Assembly: GCA_003444795.1 (NCBI GenBank)
Contig: DLWR01000051.1
Coordinates: forward strand, 1-9,140
DNA length: 9,140 bases
Direction: 5' to 3'
Origin: Cryomorphaceae bacterium
GTDB taxonomy: Bacteria > Bacteroidota > Bacteroidia > Flavobacteriales > Schleiferiaceae
Shown here: in pieces, positions 1 through 7,232 of the stretch
How the letters are laid out: the number at the start of each line of letters is the position of its first letter
Position numbering within the stretch: the first letter of the stretch is position 1
Program-made: the position numbers and the translations under genes
The notes under the pieces: model-generated
What the model saw: only the letters and a program-made list of their open reading frames with translations
Told to the model about the DNA's origin: nothing
Databases searched by the model: none

Positions 1-2075
1 ACCCCGTCAGCCAATCGGTTGCCGCGGTTGTCTTCGCCCTTCCAAGGCTGTGCGTTGTCGTACGCGGAGTTCTCGTAAACCACTTTGCCATATCGGTTCA
101 TGATCATCAAGTAGCGACCAGAGGTATAGCTCATGGCACCTTGAATAATGAATCCGTCATTCACGCCGTCGTTGTTAGGAGTTACCACGTTGGGTACAAT
201 GACCGTATCGATGGGAGGAGTCGGAGGAACGGGCTCACCAAACTCAATCCAGTTAGAGTAGGCGGTATCCTGCAAACGACCAGGGTTGTGCGTACGTACA
301 CGGATCGAGTACTGGCCCGGAGGCAAGTTGGGGTATTCCACGGTCACAAAGGTGTCAAGCTGTGGTGAACCGTAATCTTCCCAGATGTAGGTGCCTGCCT
401 GACCGGCTACACCGCGGCCAAACTCCACTTGGTACATGGGGTTATTCCATGCATTGTAGTTGGTCCAAACCGTAGGAATAGAGGCCGTATTGCTCATGTC
501 CCCACGTAGCCAAATGCTCTTCACCACATTGGTAGGCGGTTGTTGCAAGCCGTTGATGATGGCTTCGACATAGTAGCGGTAGGACTTGGCATCCACATCC
601 GCTGCTCCCAAGGTGTTGTCCACCCAGTCGCGTTGTGCAGAATCGGACAAGGAGGTGATTTGGTTCCAGTTAGCCCCTCCATCTCCAGAACGGTAAACGC
701 GGAAGTTGTTAAAGAGGAAGGATGGGAAGGTTGCTGGATCAATCTTCCAGTAAATGTGCGGACGCTTGTCTTGGTCAATGGACACATTGGTCAACTGCAT
801 GTCTAGGTTGACACAGTCATTCACCAAGAGCACGATGGTATCGAATTCATCCATGTCCTTGCCGCACTTGTTTAGCAAGGTGTTGCCGTCATTGCCCACT
901 TTAGAATAGAGGTAGTATTCTCCGTTCATAGATAGCGGCTTGAAGAGCTTCACGCGCATGGAGTCTGTTTCCCCGTTCACGTTACAGAACGGAATCAATT
1001 TGTCGATAGGAATCGGCTGTCCATTCGGGGCGGTCAATCGGAAGTCAGAGCCGTCAGGTGAGATAGATACGCACTCTACCGATAAGGTGAAGTAGAGCAT
1101 AACCGTTGAATCCAAACACTTGTATTCCACCTGTTGCTTTCCATCGGGCCGGAGTGTGACTCCTGGAGCATTCTGATCCAATTTCACCCCTTGGTTTACG
1201 ATGGGGTTACAGTTGGCCGCCACCGAGACCTGAATCTCGCGGTTGGAGGATCCCACTTTTTCCCAGAAGAGGTAGGTAGAGTCAAATCGGTATTCGTTTA
1301 CGCGGATAGCAATCACCGAGGTTTCCTGAGTGTTTGCCATGAAGGTGATGTTTCCCGTTTTCGAATTGAGGGTGAAAGGGGATAATGGGTCAGTGTGAAT
1401 GGGCTGGAGGTAGGTGAATCCAGCCGCATAGGGGACACTCGTAGGTGTAGTCAAAAAGTCACGCGCAGGAATCAACTCATAGTTGATAGAGTCATTGTCC
1501 TTTTCATACGCGTTCTGCAAGTAGTTGATGTAGCCTCCCGTACAGATATAACTCAACGGTATGGAGACAAATTGAGGGGCTGAATTGTAGCCCAAGGTGT
1601 TGTTCAGCTCCGCTTCAAAGTAGAAGCCTACGCCGCTTGAATTGGCAATTCCCGTAACGCCAAAAGGTCGGCAGCAAGAGGTCCAATAGAATTTGTAATC
1701 GTTACAGGTCTGCGTGAGGGTAATATACCCCACAAAAATGTTGACCATTGGGCTGAAATACGAACCATTAGTGCCCTGAGGAATACAGTCATAGGCTCCT
1801 AAAGAGGCCGCACTAAATTCAGGCTGAGCCAACGAGCACGTAACGGAAGTGCTGATGTTACAACTCTGAGAAACTACGTTCACATAAGCTGTCGTACCCA
1901 GACCAACGCCCGATTGTTCGCGGTAGATAACCACTTTTACTCGGTATTGACCTGCAACTCCTGTGGAGTCTCCGACGTATTTGTACTGAATATCCCCTCC
2001 CAAAATGTGCGAAGCTTCAGCTTGGAAAGGCATTAAAAGGGCCCCAAATAAAAAGGCAAGAAATAGTCGTTTCAT
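1..2075 (-). CDS. Secreted surface protein with gliding-motility/T9SS type B C-terminal domain, 3' end off the window
   Basis: The frame is open from the ATG at 2075 to base 1 (691 codons plus two bases), so the end of the protein is missing. Residues 1-21 form a signal peptide (MKRLFLAFLF start, cleavage probably after QAEA). The mature protein begins SHILGGDIQYKY, a start seen in many large Bacteroidota surface proteins. Residues 170-290 look like a cadherin-type repeat (DNDSINYEL, then TLNSKTGNITF and RVNEYRFDS). Residues about 420-510 and 525-612 resemble Fn3 modules (FRVYRSGDGG; QYSIRVRTHNPG). A Pro-rich linker (614-624) leads into VPNVVTPNNDGVND (627-640) and MNRYGKVVYE (659-668), the hallmark of the CHU_C/TIGR04131 domain, which directs export by T9SS and surface attachment. 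Many cysteines suggest disulfides. Family knowledge supports a surface or adhesion/motility role; the ligand is unknown. The gene lies 97 bases after rpoN on the same strand and may have its own promoter. Confidence 0.9.
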   Translation of the reverse strand, partial: MKRLFLAFLFGALLMPFQAEASHILGGDIQYKYVGDSTGVAGQYRVKVVIYREQSGVGLGTTAYVNVVSQSCNISTSVTCSLAQPEFSAASLGAYDCIPQGTNGSYFSPMVNIFVGYITLTQTCNDYKFYWTSCCRPFGVTGIANSSGVGFYFEAELNNTLGYNSAPQFVSIPLSYICTGGYINYLQNAYEKDNDSINYELIPARDFLTTPTSVPYAAGFTYLQPIHTDPLSPFTLNSKTGNITFMANTQETSVIAIRVNEYRFDSTYLFWEKVGSSNREIQVSVAANCNPIVNQGVKLDQNAPGVTLRPDGKQQVEYKCLDSTVMLYFTLSVECVSISPDGSDFRLTAPNGQPIPIDKLIPFCNVNGETDSMRVKLFKPLSMNGEYYLYSKVGNDGNTLLNKCGKDMDEFDTIVLLVNDCVNLDMQLTNVSIDQDKRPHIYWKIDPATFPSFLFNNFRVYRSGDGGANWNQITSLSDSAQRDWVDNTLGAADVDAKSYRYYVEAIINGLQQPPTNVVKSIWLRGDMSNTASIPTVWTNYNAWNNPMYQVEFGRGVAGQAGTYIWEDYGSPQLDTFVTVEYPNLPPGQYSIRVRTHNPGRLQDTAYSNWIEFGEPVPPTPPIDTVIVPNVVTPNNDGVNDGFIIQGAMSYTSGRYLMIMNRYGKVVYENSAYDNAQPWKGEDNRGNRLADG

Positions 2076-2098
2076 GTTGCGGATATTTTTCAGCCTTA

Positions 2099-2106
2099 CG
2101 AAAATA
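2099..2106 (-). promoter_or_regulatory. Candidate -7 promoter element for the surface-protein gene
   Basis: On the minus strand this reads TATTTTCG, one mismatch from the Bacteroidota -7 consensus TAnnTTTG, about 23 bases before the ATG at 2075. No well-spaced TTTG or TTG element at -33 is evident; the nearest TTG is about 26 bases upstream, at the far end of what is tolerated. The element is plausible from position alone, and the gene might instead be read through from rpoN. Confidence 0.22.
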
Positions 2107-2162
2107 GGTTATTCACCCCTACTTCAGGCCTTCAATGGGTCAATGTTGGTCAAGAATGATTG

Positions 2163-2182
2163 AACGCTCTTATCAAAGCGTT
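2163..2182 (-). terminator. Weak hairpin spanning the rpoN stop codon
   Basis: The arms AACGCT (2182-2177, read on the minus strand) and AGCGTT (2168-2163) are perfectly complementary, with an 8-base loop that contains the TGA stop of rpoN. A U-G pair could lengthen the stem to 7 bp. No U-rich run follows on the minus strand, so this is not a standard intrinsic terminator. It may slow or partly end rpoN transcription, or be chance. Confidence 0.2.
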
Positions 2183-3624
2183 TTACGCAAGCGCGCGACC
2201 GGGATCCCCAGCTGTTCACGGTACTTGGCCACCGTGCGTCGAGCTATGGGATAGCCCTTGTCTTTCAGCAATTTAGCTAAAGCGTCATCGGTCAATGGCC
2301 TACGTGAATCCTCATCCCCAATGCTGTCTTCTAAAATCTTTTTGATTTCGCGAGTACTGACTTCTTCTCCCTCCGCATTAAGCATGGATTCACTGAAGAA
2401 ATTTTTAATTAAAAAAGTCCCAAAAGGAGTTTGAACGTACTTGTTGCTTGCTACGCGGCTGACGGTTGAAATGTCCATGCCGACATCATCGGCAATGTCC
2501 TTCAAAATCATGGGTTTCAACTTGCGCTCGTCTCCCGTCAGAAAGTATTCTTCCTGGAAACGCATGATGGCAGACATGGTCAAAATCAAGGTTTGCTGAC
2601 GCTGTTTTATGGCATCAATAAACCACTTGGCTGAATCCAATTTCTGCTTGACAAATTGAAAGGCCTCCTTCTCTTGTTCGGACCCAAAAGATTTGGCTTT
2701 CTTGTAGTGTTGAAGCATGTCCTTGTACTCTCGGGAGACGTTCAGTTCAGGCGCATTTCGGCCGTTCAAGCGAAGCTCAAGCTGGTCGTCTACTACTTGA
2801 ATAGTATAGTCGGGAATGACGGTTTGGGTGGCATGCGAACCGCTTTCAGCCGTATGACCCGGCTTGGGATTTAGGCGACCGATTTCATCCAGCGCTCCCT
2901 TTAGGACATCCTCGCTCACCTCCAGTTGCGCCATCATTTTCGCATAGTGACGCTTGGCTAATGCATCAAAATGATCTGTGACGATAAGAAGCGCCAATTC
3001 CGTGTTGGGCGTGGGATCCCGGTGTTCCAGCTGAAGGGCTAGACACTCCTGTAAATCGCGCGCACCCACCCCTGAAGGCTCCATGCTTTGAATGACCTCT
3101 AAGGCTGCCTCCAATTCTTGAACATCGATGAAAATGCCCATGGAAAAGGCCAAATCATCCACAATGTCGACGAGCTCTCGGCGGAGATAGCCATCGTCCT
3201 CCAAGGTGCCAATGAGATACTTACAGAGCGCTTCCTTTTGAGGGGACAAAGAGCGCATGGCCAGCTGCTCCTTCAACAGATCGCTCATGTCCTTTCCGAC
3301 TACCACCGGGGCTTCGTATGACTCATCGTCCGCCGAATAGTTGTTGGATTGAAGCTTGTAATCCGGGATTTCATCATCGCTGAGATAATCGTCCATGGGA
3401 TCGTAATCGCCCTCATCGTTCCCGACCTCGTCTTCCCAATCCGCACTCAACTCGTCTTGGGTATCGGGGGCTTCCGGACCATCTTCCAAGGCCGGATTGA
3501 TTTCCATCTCCTCTTGAATACGCTCTTCCAATGCCTGCGTAGGCAGCTGAATCAACTTCATCAGTTGAATCTGCTGCGGTGACAGCTTTTGCTGTAGGCG
3601 TTGGCTAAGCGTTTGCTTGAGCAT
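2173..3624 (-). CDS. rpoN: RNA polymerase sigma-54 factor (RpoN)
   Basis: This 483-residue protein is a full-length sigma-54, the factor that recognises -24/-12 promoters and needs an AAA+ activator to open them. Region I is the Gln/Leu-rich N-terminus (residues 1-46, SPQQIQLMKLIQLPTQALEE), which contacts activator and holds the closed complex. Residues 47-104 form a highly acidic linker (region II). The core-binding part runs from about 112 to 300 (GTLEDDGYL at 139-147, MEPSGVGARDLQECL at 181-195). A helix-turn-helix lies at 371-392 (KDIADDVGMDISTVSR), followed by KYVQTPFGTFLIKNFFS. The invariant RpoN box ARRTVAKYRE is at 461-470, 13 residues from the C-terminus. The ATG at 3624 is chosen because it begins the conserved region I directly. 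It sits six bases after the asnS stop with no clear Shine-Dalgarno site, so co-transcription with asnS is likely. No sigma-54 activator gene is visible in the window. Confidence 0.98.
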   Translation of the reverse strand: MLKQTLSQRLQQKLSPQQIQLMKLIQLPTQALEERIQEEMEINPALEDGPEAPDTQDELSADWEDEVGNDEGDYDPMDDYLSDDEIPDYKLQSNNYSADDESYEAPVVVGKDMSDLLKEQLAMRSLSPQKEALCKYLIGTLEDDGYLRRELVDIVDDLAFSMGIFIDVQELEAALEVIQSMEPSGVGARDLQECLALQLEHRDPTPNTELALLIVTDHFDALAKRHYAKMMAQLEVSEDVLKGALDEIGRLNPKPGHTAESGSHATQTVIPDYTIQVVDDQLELRLNGRNAPELNVSREYKDMLQHYKKAKSFGSEQEKEAFQFVKQKLDSAKWFIDAIKQRQQTLILTMSAIMRFQEEYFLTGDERKLKPMILKDIADDVGMDISTVSRVASNKYVQTPFGTFLIKNFFSESMLNAEGEEVSTREIKKILEDSIGDEDSRRPLTDDALAKLLKDKGYPIARRTVAKYREQLGIPVARLRKTL

Positions 3625-3630
3625 AGGGTC

Positions 3631-5064
3631 TTAGAATTCTGCGTTGCCCGGGGTGCGCGGGAAGGGGATGACGTCTCGGATATTACCCATACCTGTCACA
3701 AACTGGACCATTCGTTCAAAGCCGAGGCCAAAACCACTGTGGACACAGGTTCCAAACTTGCGGGTATCGAGGTACCAACCCAATAGTTCTGGCTCAATGC
3801 CCACCGCTTGCATTTTCTCCACGAGGACATCGTGGCGTTCCTCACGTTGACTTCCGCCGACGATTTCGCCAATTCCGGGGAAGAGGACATCCATGGCGCG
3901 AACGGTTTTTCCATCCTCATTCAGGCGCATGTAGAAGGCCTTGATTTTGGCCGGATAGTCAAACAAGATCACAGGCGACTTAAAGTGCTTCTCCACCAAG
4001 AAGCGCTCATGCTCCGACTGCAAATCGGCTCCCCATTCTTCAATGGGGTATTTGAACTGGCCCTTTTTATTGGGCTTGGAGTCTTTCAAAATGTCGATGG
4101 CCTCCGTGTAGGTGCAGCGCACAAAGGGGTTGTCCAACACAAACTGAAGTTTTTCCAGGAGGCCCTGTCCGCTGCGTTGGTCTTGGGGCTTGGATTTTTC
4201 TTCTTGTTCCAAACGCTGATCCAAGAAGGCCAAGTCCTCCTGACAATGCGTCAAAACATAGCGTATGATGTGCTTGCAAAAAGCTTCTGCCAGCTCCATG
4301 TTGTCATTCAGGTCAAAGAAGGCCATTTCGGGCTCAATCATCCAGAACTCGCTCAAGTGACGCGTTGTATTGGAATTTTCCGCCCGAAAAGTGGGACCAA
4401 ACGTGTAAATCTTGCCCAACGCCATGGCGCCTAATTCGCCTTCCAATTGACCGCTAACAGTCAAGTTCGTGGGCTTTTCAAAGAAGTCCTCCGAAAAATC
4501 CGTCGTTCCATCTTCCTTCTTCGGCGCGCCGTCTGCGGGCAGCGTAGTTACGCGAAAGAGCTCCCCTGCACCTTCCGCATCACTCGCCGTGATAATGGGG
4601 GTATTTAGGTAGAAGAACCCTTGGTCGTTGAAGAATTGATGCACGGCAAAAGCGGCCGCATGGCGTACTCGCATGACCGCGCCAAAGGTGTTAGTCCGCA
4701 TCCGCAAATGCGCAATCTCACGCAGGAACTCCAGAGAATGCCGCTTGGGCTGCAAGGGGTAGCTTTCCGTGGGGCAGTCACCTAGCACTTCCAGTTTTTG
4801 CACGGAAATTTCTACGGTTTGGCCGGCACCCTGTGAGGCCACGAGTTCACCAGTAATGGCCAGGCTTGCACCCGTCGTAACACGCTTGAGCAATTCCTCG
4901 GGGAAAGCCTCAAAATCTACGACTGCCTGCAGATTGCCTTGGCAGCTGCCATCGTTGAGGGCGATAAAGCGATTGGAACGAAAGGTCCGAACCCATCCTT
5001 TTACGGTTACGATGTCCCCCACTTTGGGCTGACGCAGAATTTCAGAAACGGTTAATGTTGGCAT
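3631..5064 (-). CDS. asnS: Asparaginyl-tRNA synthetase (AsnRS)
   Basis: The 477-residue product is a cytoplasmic class II (IIb) aminoacyl-tRNA synthetase that charges tRNA-Asn with asparagine using ATP. An N-terminal OB fold binds the anticodon (about residues 15-98, [14 protein letters not shown]). The catalytic domain carries motif 1 around 143-158 ([16 protein letters not shown]), motif 2 at 226-240 ([15 protein letters not shown]) and motif 3 at 444-458 ([15 protein letters not shown]), and the protein ends [11 protein letters not shown]. The motif 2 sequence and the ending fit AsnRS rather than AspRS. The length is close to that of E. coli AsnRS. The frame stays open to 5196, but the extra 44 residues are polar and unlike the family, and [10 protein letters not shown] at 5064 begins where AsnRS proteins normally start. 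An AGGAGG string at 5095-5090 is 25 bases from this ATG, too far to serve as its ribosome site. The gene leads directly into rpoN. Confidence 0.97.
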   Translation of the reverse strand: MPTLTVSEILRQPKVGDIVTVKGWVRTFRSNRFIALNDGSCQGNLQAVVDFEAFPEELLKRVTTGASLAITGELVASQGAGQTVEISVQKLEVLGDCPTESYPLQPKRHSLEFLREIAHLRMRTNTFGAVMRVRHAAAFAVHQFFNDQGFFYLNTPIITASDAEGAGELFRVTTLPADGAPKKEDGTTDFSEDFFEKPTNLTVSGQLEGELGAMALGKIYTFGPTFRAENSNTTRHLSEFWMIEPEMAFFDLNDNMELAEAFCKHIIRYVLTHCQEDLAFLDQRLEQEEKSKPQDQRSGQGLLEKLQFVLDNPFVRCTYTEAIDILKDSKPNKKGQFKYPIEEWGADLQSEHERFLVEKHFKSPVILFDYPAKIKAFYMRLNEDGKTVRAMDVLFPGIGEIVGGSQREERHDVLVEKMQAVGIEPELLGWYLDTRKFGTCVHSGFGLGFERMVQFVTGMGNIRDVIPFPRTPGNAEF

Positions 5065-5096
5065 GATGTATGATGCAAAATGGGACTTCCCTCCTG

Positions 5097-5104
5097 CAAA
5101 AATG
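5097..5104 (-). promoter_or_regulatory. Candidate -7 promoter element for asnS-rpoN
   Basis: On the minus strand this reads CATTTTTG, one base off TAnnTTTG, and would give a leader of about 25 bases before the asnS ATG at 5064. Similar ATTTTGC strings occur on either side (minus-strand copies at 5112-5106 and 5081-5075), so the exact element is uncertain. No good -33 TTTG is seen at the usual distance. Confidence 0.2.
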
Positions 5105-5188
5105 GGCAAAATCCCGCAGTCTTGGTCGGCTTCAGGAAGAGTTTCTGACCCTCTTTTGGTTCTTTTTTCAAAAAAATCATCTCCCTTA

Positions 5189-5217
5189 GGAAACATTTTT
5201 ACTCACTAAATGTTTCC
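5189..5217. promoter_or_regulatory. Perfect 10-bp inverted repeat, candidate TetR operator
   Basis: GGAAACATTT (5189-5198) and AAATGTTTCC (5208-5217) are exact reverse complements separated by a 9-base spacer (TTACTCACT). The site lies between the divergent asnS and tetR genes, ending 44 bases before the tetR ATG and more than 120 bases from the asnS ATG. TetR-family dimers usually bind palindromes next to their own gene, so this is the obvious operator candidate. Its use by this regulator is inferred, not shown. Confidence 0.5.
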
Positions 5218-5243
5218 AATGGGTAAAAGTGGCACGACCTTTG
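5212..5243 (+). promoter_or_regulatory. Candidate promoter of the tetR-efflux operon
   Basis: GACCTTTG at 5236-5243 matches the Bacteroidota -7 element TAnnTTTG except at the first base. A TGTTTC string at 5212-5217 lies about 20 bases upstream, near the expected -33 position, though it is TTTC rather than TTTG. Transcription would begin near 5250, leaving a leader of roughly a dozen bases before the ATG at 5262. The -33 region would coincide with the right arm of the inverted repeat, consistent with repression. Confidence 0.3.
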
Positions 5244-5261
5244 CCCCCGATTTGCGATTTT

Positions 5262-5876
5262 ATGGAACAGGATCCCCGACATAGTATTCTTTCGCGCACC
5301 ATGGAGCTCTTCCAGCGCTTTGGCATTCGGGCCATTAATATGGACGATGTTGCTCGCGAGCTCGCCATGAGCAAGAAAACCCTCTACACTTTTTTTAGCA
5401 ACAAGGGGGATCTGGTCGATCAAGCCGCCAAGTACATCTTCGCCTCCAAGAGCAAGCAGTTCATGGAGCAGGCGAGTCTTTATGAAAATGCCATCGACGA
5501 GCTCTTTGAAGTTCAGCGCATTCAAGAAGAGGTTCTAAAAAACTACGGCACGCGCCTCCTCTTCGCATTGAAAAAGTACCATCCCGAAACCTATGAGTGG
5601 ATGATGAATGCCCGCCGTGACATGATGATTGAAACCAGCACGGCCAATCTGCAACGCGGGATTAGCCAAAAGTTGTACCGCGAAGACCTCAACGTGGAAC
5701 GCACCGCACTCATTCGCTACAACACCATGGTGGGCATCATGGAAGATCCCCAGATGGGTGACGATCCGGCCCCACGCGGCGAAATGCTTCACTATAGTTT
5801 GCTTTTGCACATTCGGTCCATTGCCACCGCGCAAGGGCTTGCCTATTTACAAGAACTCCAATCCTCCAAATCCTAA
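5262..5876 (+). CDS. TetR/AcrR-family transcriptional regulator of the efflux operon
   Basis: The 204-residue product has the N-terminal TetR DNA-binding domain: helix 1 at about residues 8-20 (ILSRTMELFQRFG) and the helix-turn-helix at 25-47 (INMDDVARELAMSKKTLYTFF), followed by SNKGDLVDQA. The rest (about 60-204) is the variable helical ligand-binding and dimer domain, with no recognisable ligand signature. The length is typical of the family. The frame could start at a GTG at 5229, but the ATG at 5262 is preferred: it places the HTH at the normal distance from the N-terminus, and the extra eleven residues look like untranslated leader overlapping a candidate promoter. The stop overlaps the start of the TolC gene (TAATG), indicating translational coupling. 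From its position it probably represses itself and the pump genes until a substrate-like ligand binds. Confidence 0.93.
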   Translation: MEQDPRHSILSRTMELFQRFGIRAINMDDVARELAMSKKTLYTFFSNKGDLVDQAAKYIFASKSKQFMEQASLYENAIDELFEVQRIQEEVLKNYGTRLLFALKKYHPETYEWMMNARRDMMIETSTANLQRGISQKLYREDLNVERTALIRYNTMVGIMEDPQMGDDPAPRGEMLHYSLLLHIRSIATAQGLAYLQELQSSKS

Positions 5877-7228
5877 TGAAACTCCGAATTCTCCTTCTGG
5901 CCCTGACTACAGGCAGCCTGTCCGCTATGGGACAACAGCGCTTGGAGCTGACGCTGGACCAGGCCATATCCTACGCCTTGGAACACAATGCGCAGATCCA
6001 AGTTCAATCCTTGGAAAAGGAAGTCGCCGAAAAGGTGTTGATCCAAAACATTGCTTTGGGCCTGCCTTCTGTCAACATGGGGGGCAATTACACGGACAAT
6101 ATTGAACTGCCCGCACAGTTCTTCGACATCAACCAAGATGGTGTCATTGACAAATTGCAGTTTGGTACCCGGTATAATTCCGTGGCCAACTTGTCGGTCA
6201 ATCAATTGGTGTTTGACGGTTCCTATATCGTGGCCTTGCTAGCGACCAATGTCCTGCGCGACATGGCGGAGGACTCCCATGAAAAGACCACCATTAATGT
6301 TCGCGAACAGGTGGCTCAGGCCTATCATCTGCGCGTGATTTTGGGCGAAAATGCAGCTGCGCTTCAGGCCACTATGAATAATACGGCCAGCACCTTGAAG
6401 AGTATGCAAGCCATGCAAGCCGAAGGGTTTATGGCCGAAGAGGATGTGGATCAGTTGTCCATTGTCTACCACAATTTGGAGGCGAATTTGGCCAATCTAG
6501 AAAGCCAAATCCACATTGCAGAACAGCTGCTCAAACTTCAATGTGGTATTGCGCCAGAAACAGCGCTAAGTCTTACAACCTCCTTGGAAAGTTTGCTAGT
6601 TCAGGCCGAGAGCGGTCAAGCCCTCCTCGGTGCTCCATTCAAAGTGGAAGACCACATTGACTACCGCCAACTCAGCACCAACCGCAAGGGCCAATACCTC
6701 AATCTTCAAAACGAGAAGATGCAATTCCTGCCCAAGCTTTATGCCGGATATGCCTATAACCGCCAGTTTGTGAGCGAATCCGCTAATGTGTACGATCCCA
6801 ACGGCACCTCTGCGAACAATACCATGTTCCAGTCATGGAATTTGTCCGCGCAAATTCCGCTCTTTAGTTCGGGCCGAAAAATTGCACGCGTCCAAGAGCA
6901 ACACATCAAATTGCAAGAGTTGGACATTTTGCTTGCCAACACGGAGAATGCTCTCAAGCTCCAAAACGAGCAAGCCCGTGCAGAATACGCCAACGCTCTG
7001 AAGGTCTACCAAATTCAGGTGCAAAATGTAGCCTTGGCCCAGCGCGTGATGAAAAACACAGAAACCAAATTGGTGGAAGGTGTCGCATCCAGCATGGAAT
7101 TCAGCCAAGCGTCTTCTCAGTACCAACAAAGCGTCGCCGCCATGCTTCAGGCGGCCAATTCCGCACTCAACAAACGTGTAGCCTTGGAGAAATCTATGGG
7201 TGCCTACAACCTTCAAACTGTCCAATAA
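5876..7228 (+). CDS. TolC-family outer-membrane efflux channel protein
   Basis: This 450-residue protein is the outer-membrane duct of a tripartite pump; TolC proteins form trimers joining a beta barrel to a long periplasmic helical tunnel. Residues 1-19 are a signal peptide (MKLRILLLALTTGSLSAMG). The mature start LELTLDQAISYALEHN (23-38) is the standard first-helix motif of the outer-membrane efflux protein family. Long Gln/Ala/Glu-rich helices follow, with the internal repeat expected of TolC: first half to about 235, second half from about 255 (DYRQLSTNRKGQYLNLQNEK). The ending LVEGVASSMEFSQASSQY is typical of Bacteroidota members paired with RND pumps. Residues 84-92 (DINQDGVID), between the two likely beta strands of the first half, resemble an EF-hand loop. 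The gene overlaps tetR by one base and is followed four bases later by the membrane-fusion protein gene. Confidence 0.95.
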   Translation: MKLRILLLALTTGSLSAMGQQRLELTLDQAISYALEHNAQIQVQSLEKEVAEKVLIQNIALGLPSVNMGGNYTDNIELPAQFFDINQDGVIDKLQFGTRYNSVANLSVNQLVFDGSYIVALLATNVLRDMAEDSHEKTTINVREQVAQAYHLRVILGENAAALQATMNNTASTLKSMQAMQAEGFMAEEDVDQLSIVYHNLEANLANLESQIHIAEQLLKLQCGIAPETALSLTTSLESLLVQAESGQALLGAPFKVEDHIDYRQLSTNRKGQYLNLQNEKMQFLPKLYAGYAYNRQFVSESANVYDPNGTSANNTMFQSWNLSAQIPLFSSGRKIARVQEQHIKLQELDILLANTENALKLQNEQARAEYANALKVYQIQVQNVALAQRVMKNTETKLVEGVASSMEFSQASSQYQQSVAAMLQAANSALNKRVALEKSMGAYNLQTVQ

Positions 7229-7232
7229 TCCT

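Noticed and set aside
3808..4434. 208-residue open frame on the plus strand inside asnS
   Set aside because: It is fully antisense to conserved AsnRS coding sequence and shows no recognisable domain; it reads as a shadow of the codon pattern of asnS.
5090..5095. AGGAGG on the minus strand as Shine-Dalgarno site for asnS
   Set aside because: It is 25 bases from the chosen ATG and no in-frame start codon lies at a suitable distance, so it is probably chance.
5065..5196. In-frame 44-residue N-terminal extension of AsnRS starting at an ATG at 5196
   Set aside because: The extension is polar, lies across the candidate promoter and one arm of the inverted repeat, and has no resemblance to AsnRS N-termini; [10 protein letters not shown] at 5064 starts at the expected place before the OB fold.
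5229..5261. GTG start at 5229 for the TetR regulator
   Set aside because: It would add eleven residues ahead of a normal TetR N-terminus and overlap the candidate -7 element; the ATG at 5262 fits better.
5065..5261. T-box or other riboswitch leader for asnS
   Set aside because: No T-box sequence (UGGN-type antiterminator) or terminator hairpin with a U-run is visible on the minus strand, and the likely leader is only a few tens of bases long.
7200..7232. ATG at 7200 as start of the membrane-fusion protein
   Set aside because: It lies inside the end of the TolC gene and would bury the lipoprotein signal that begins cleanly at 7233.
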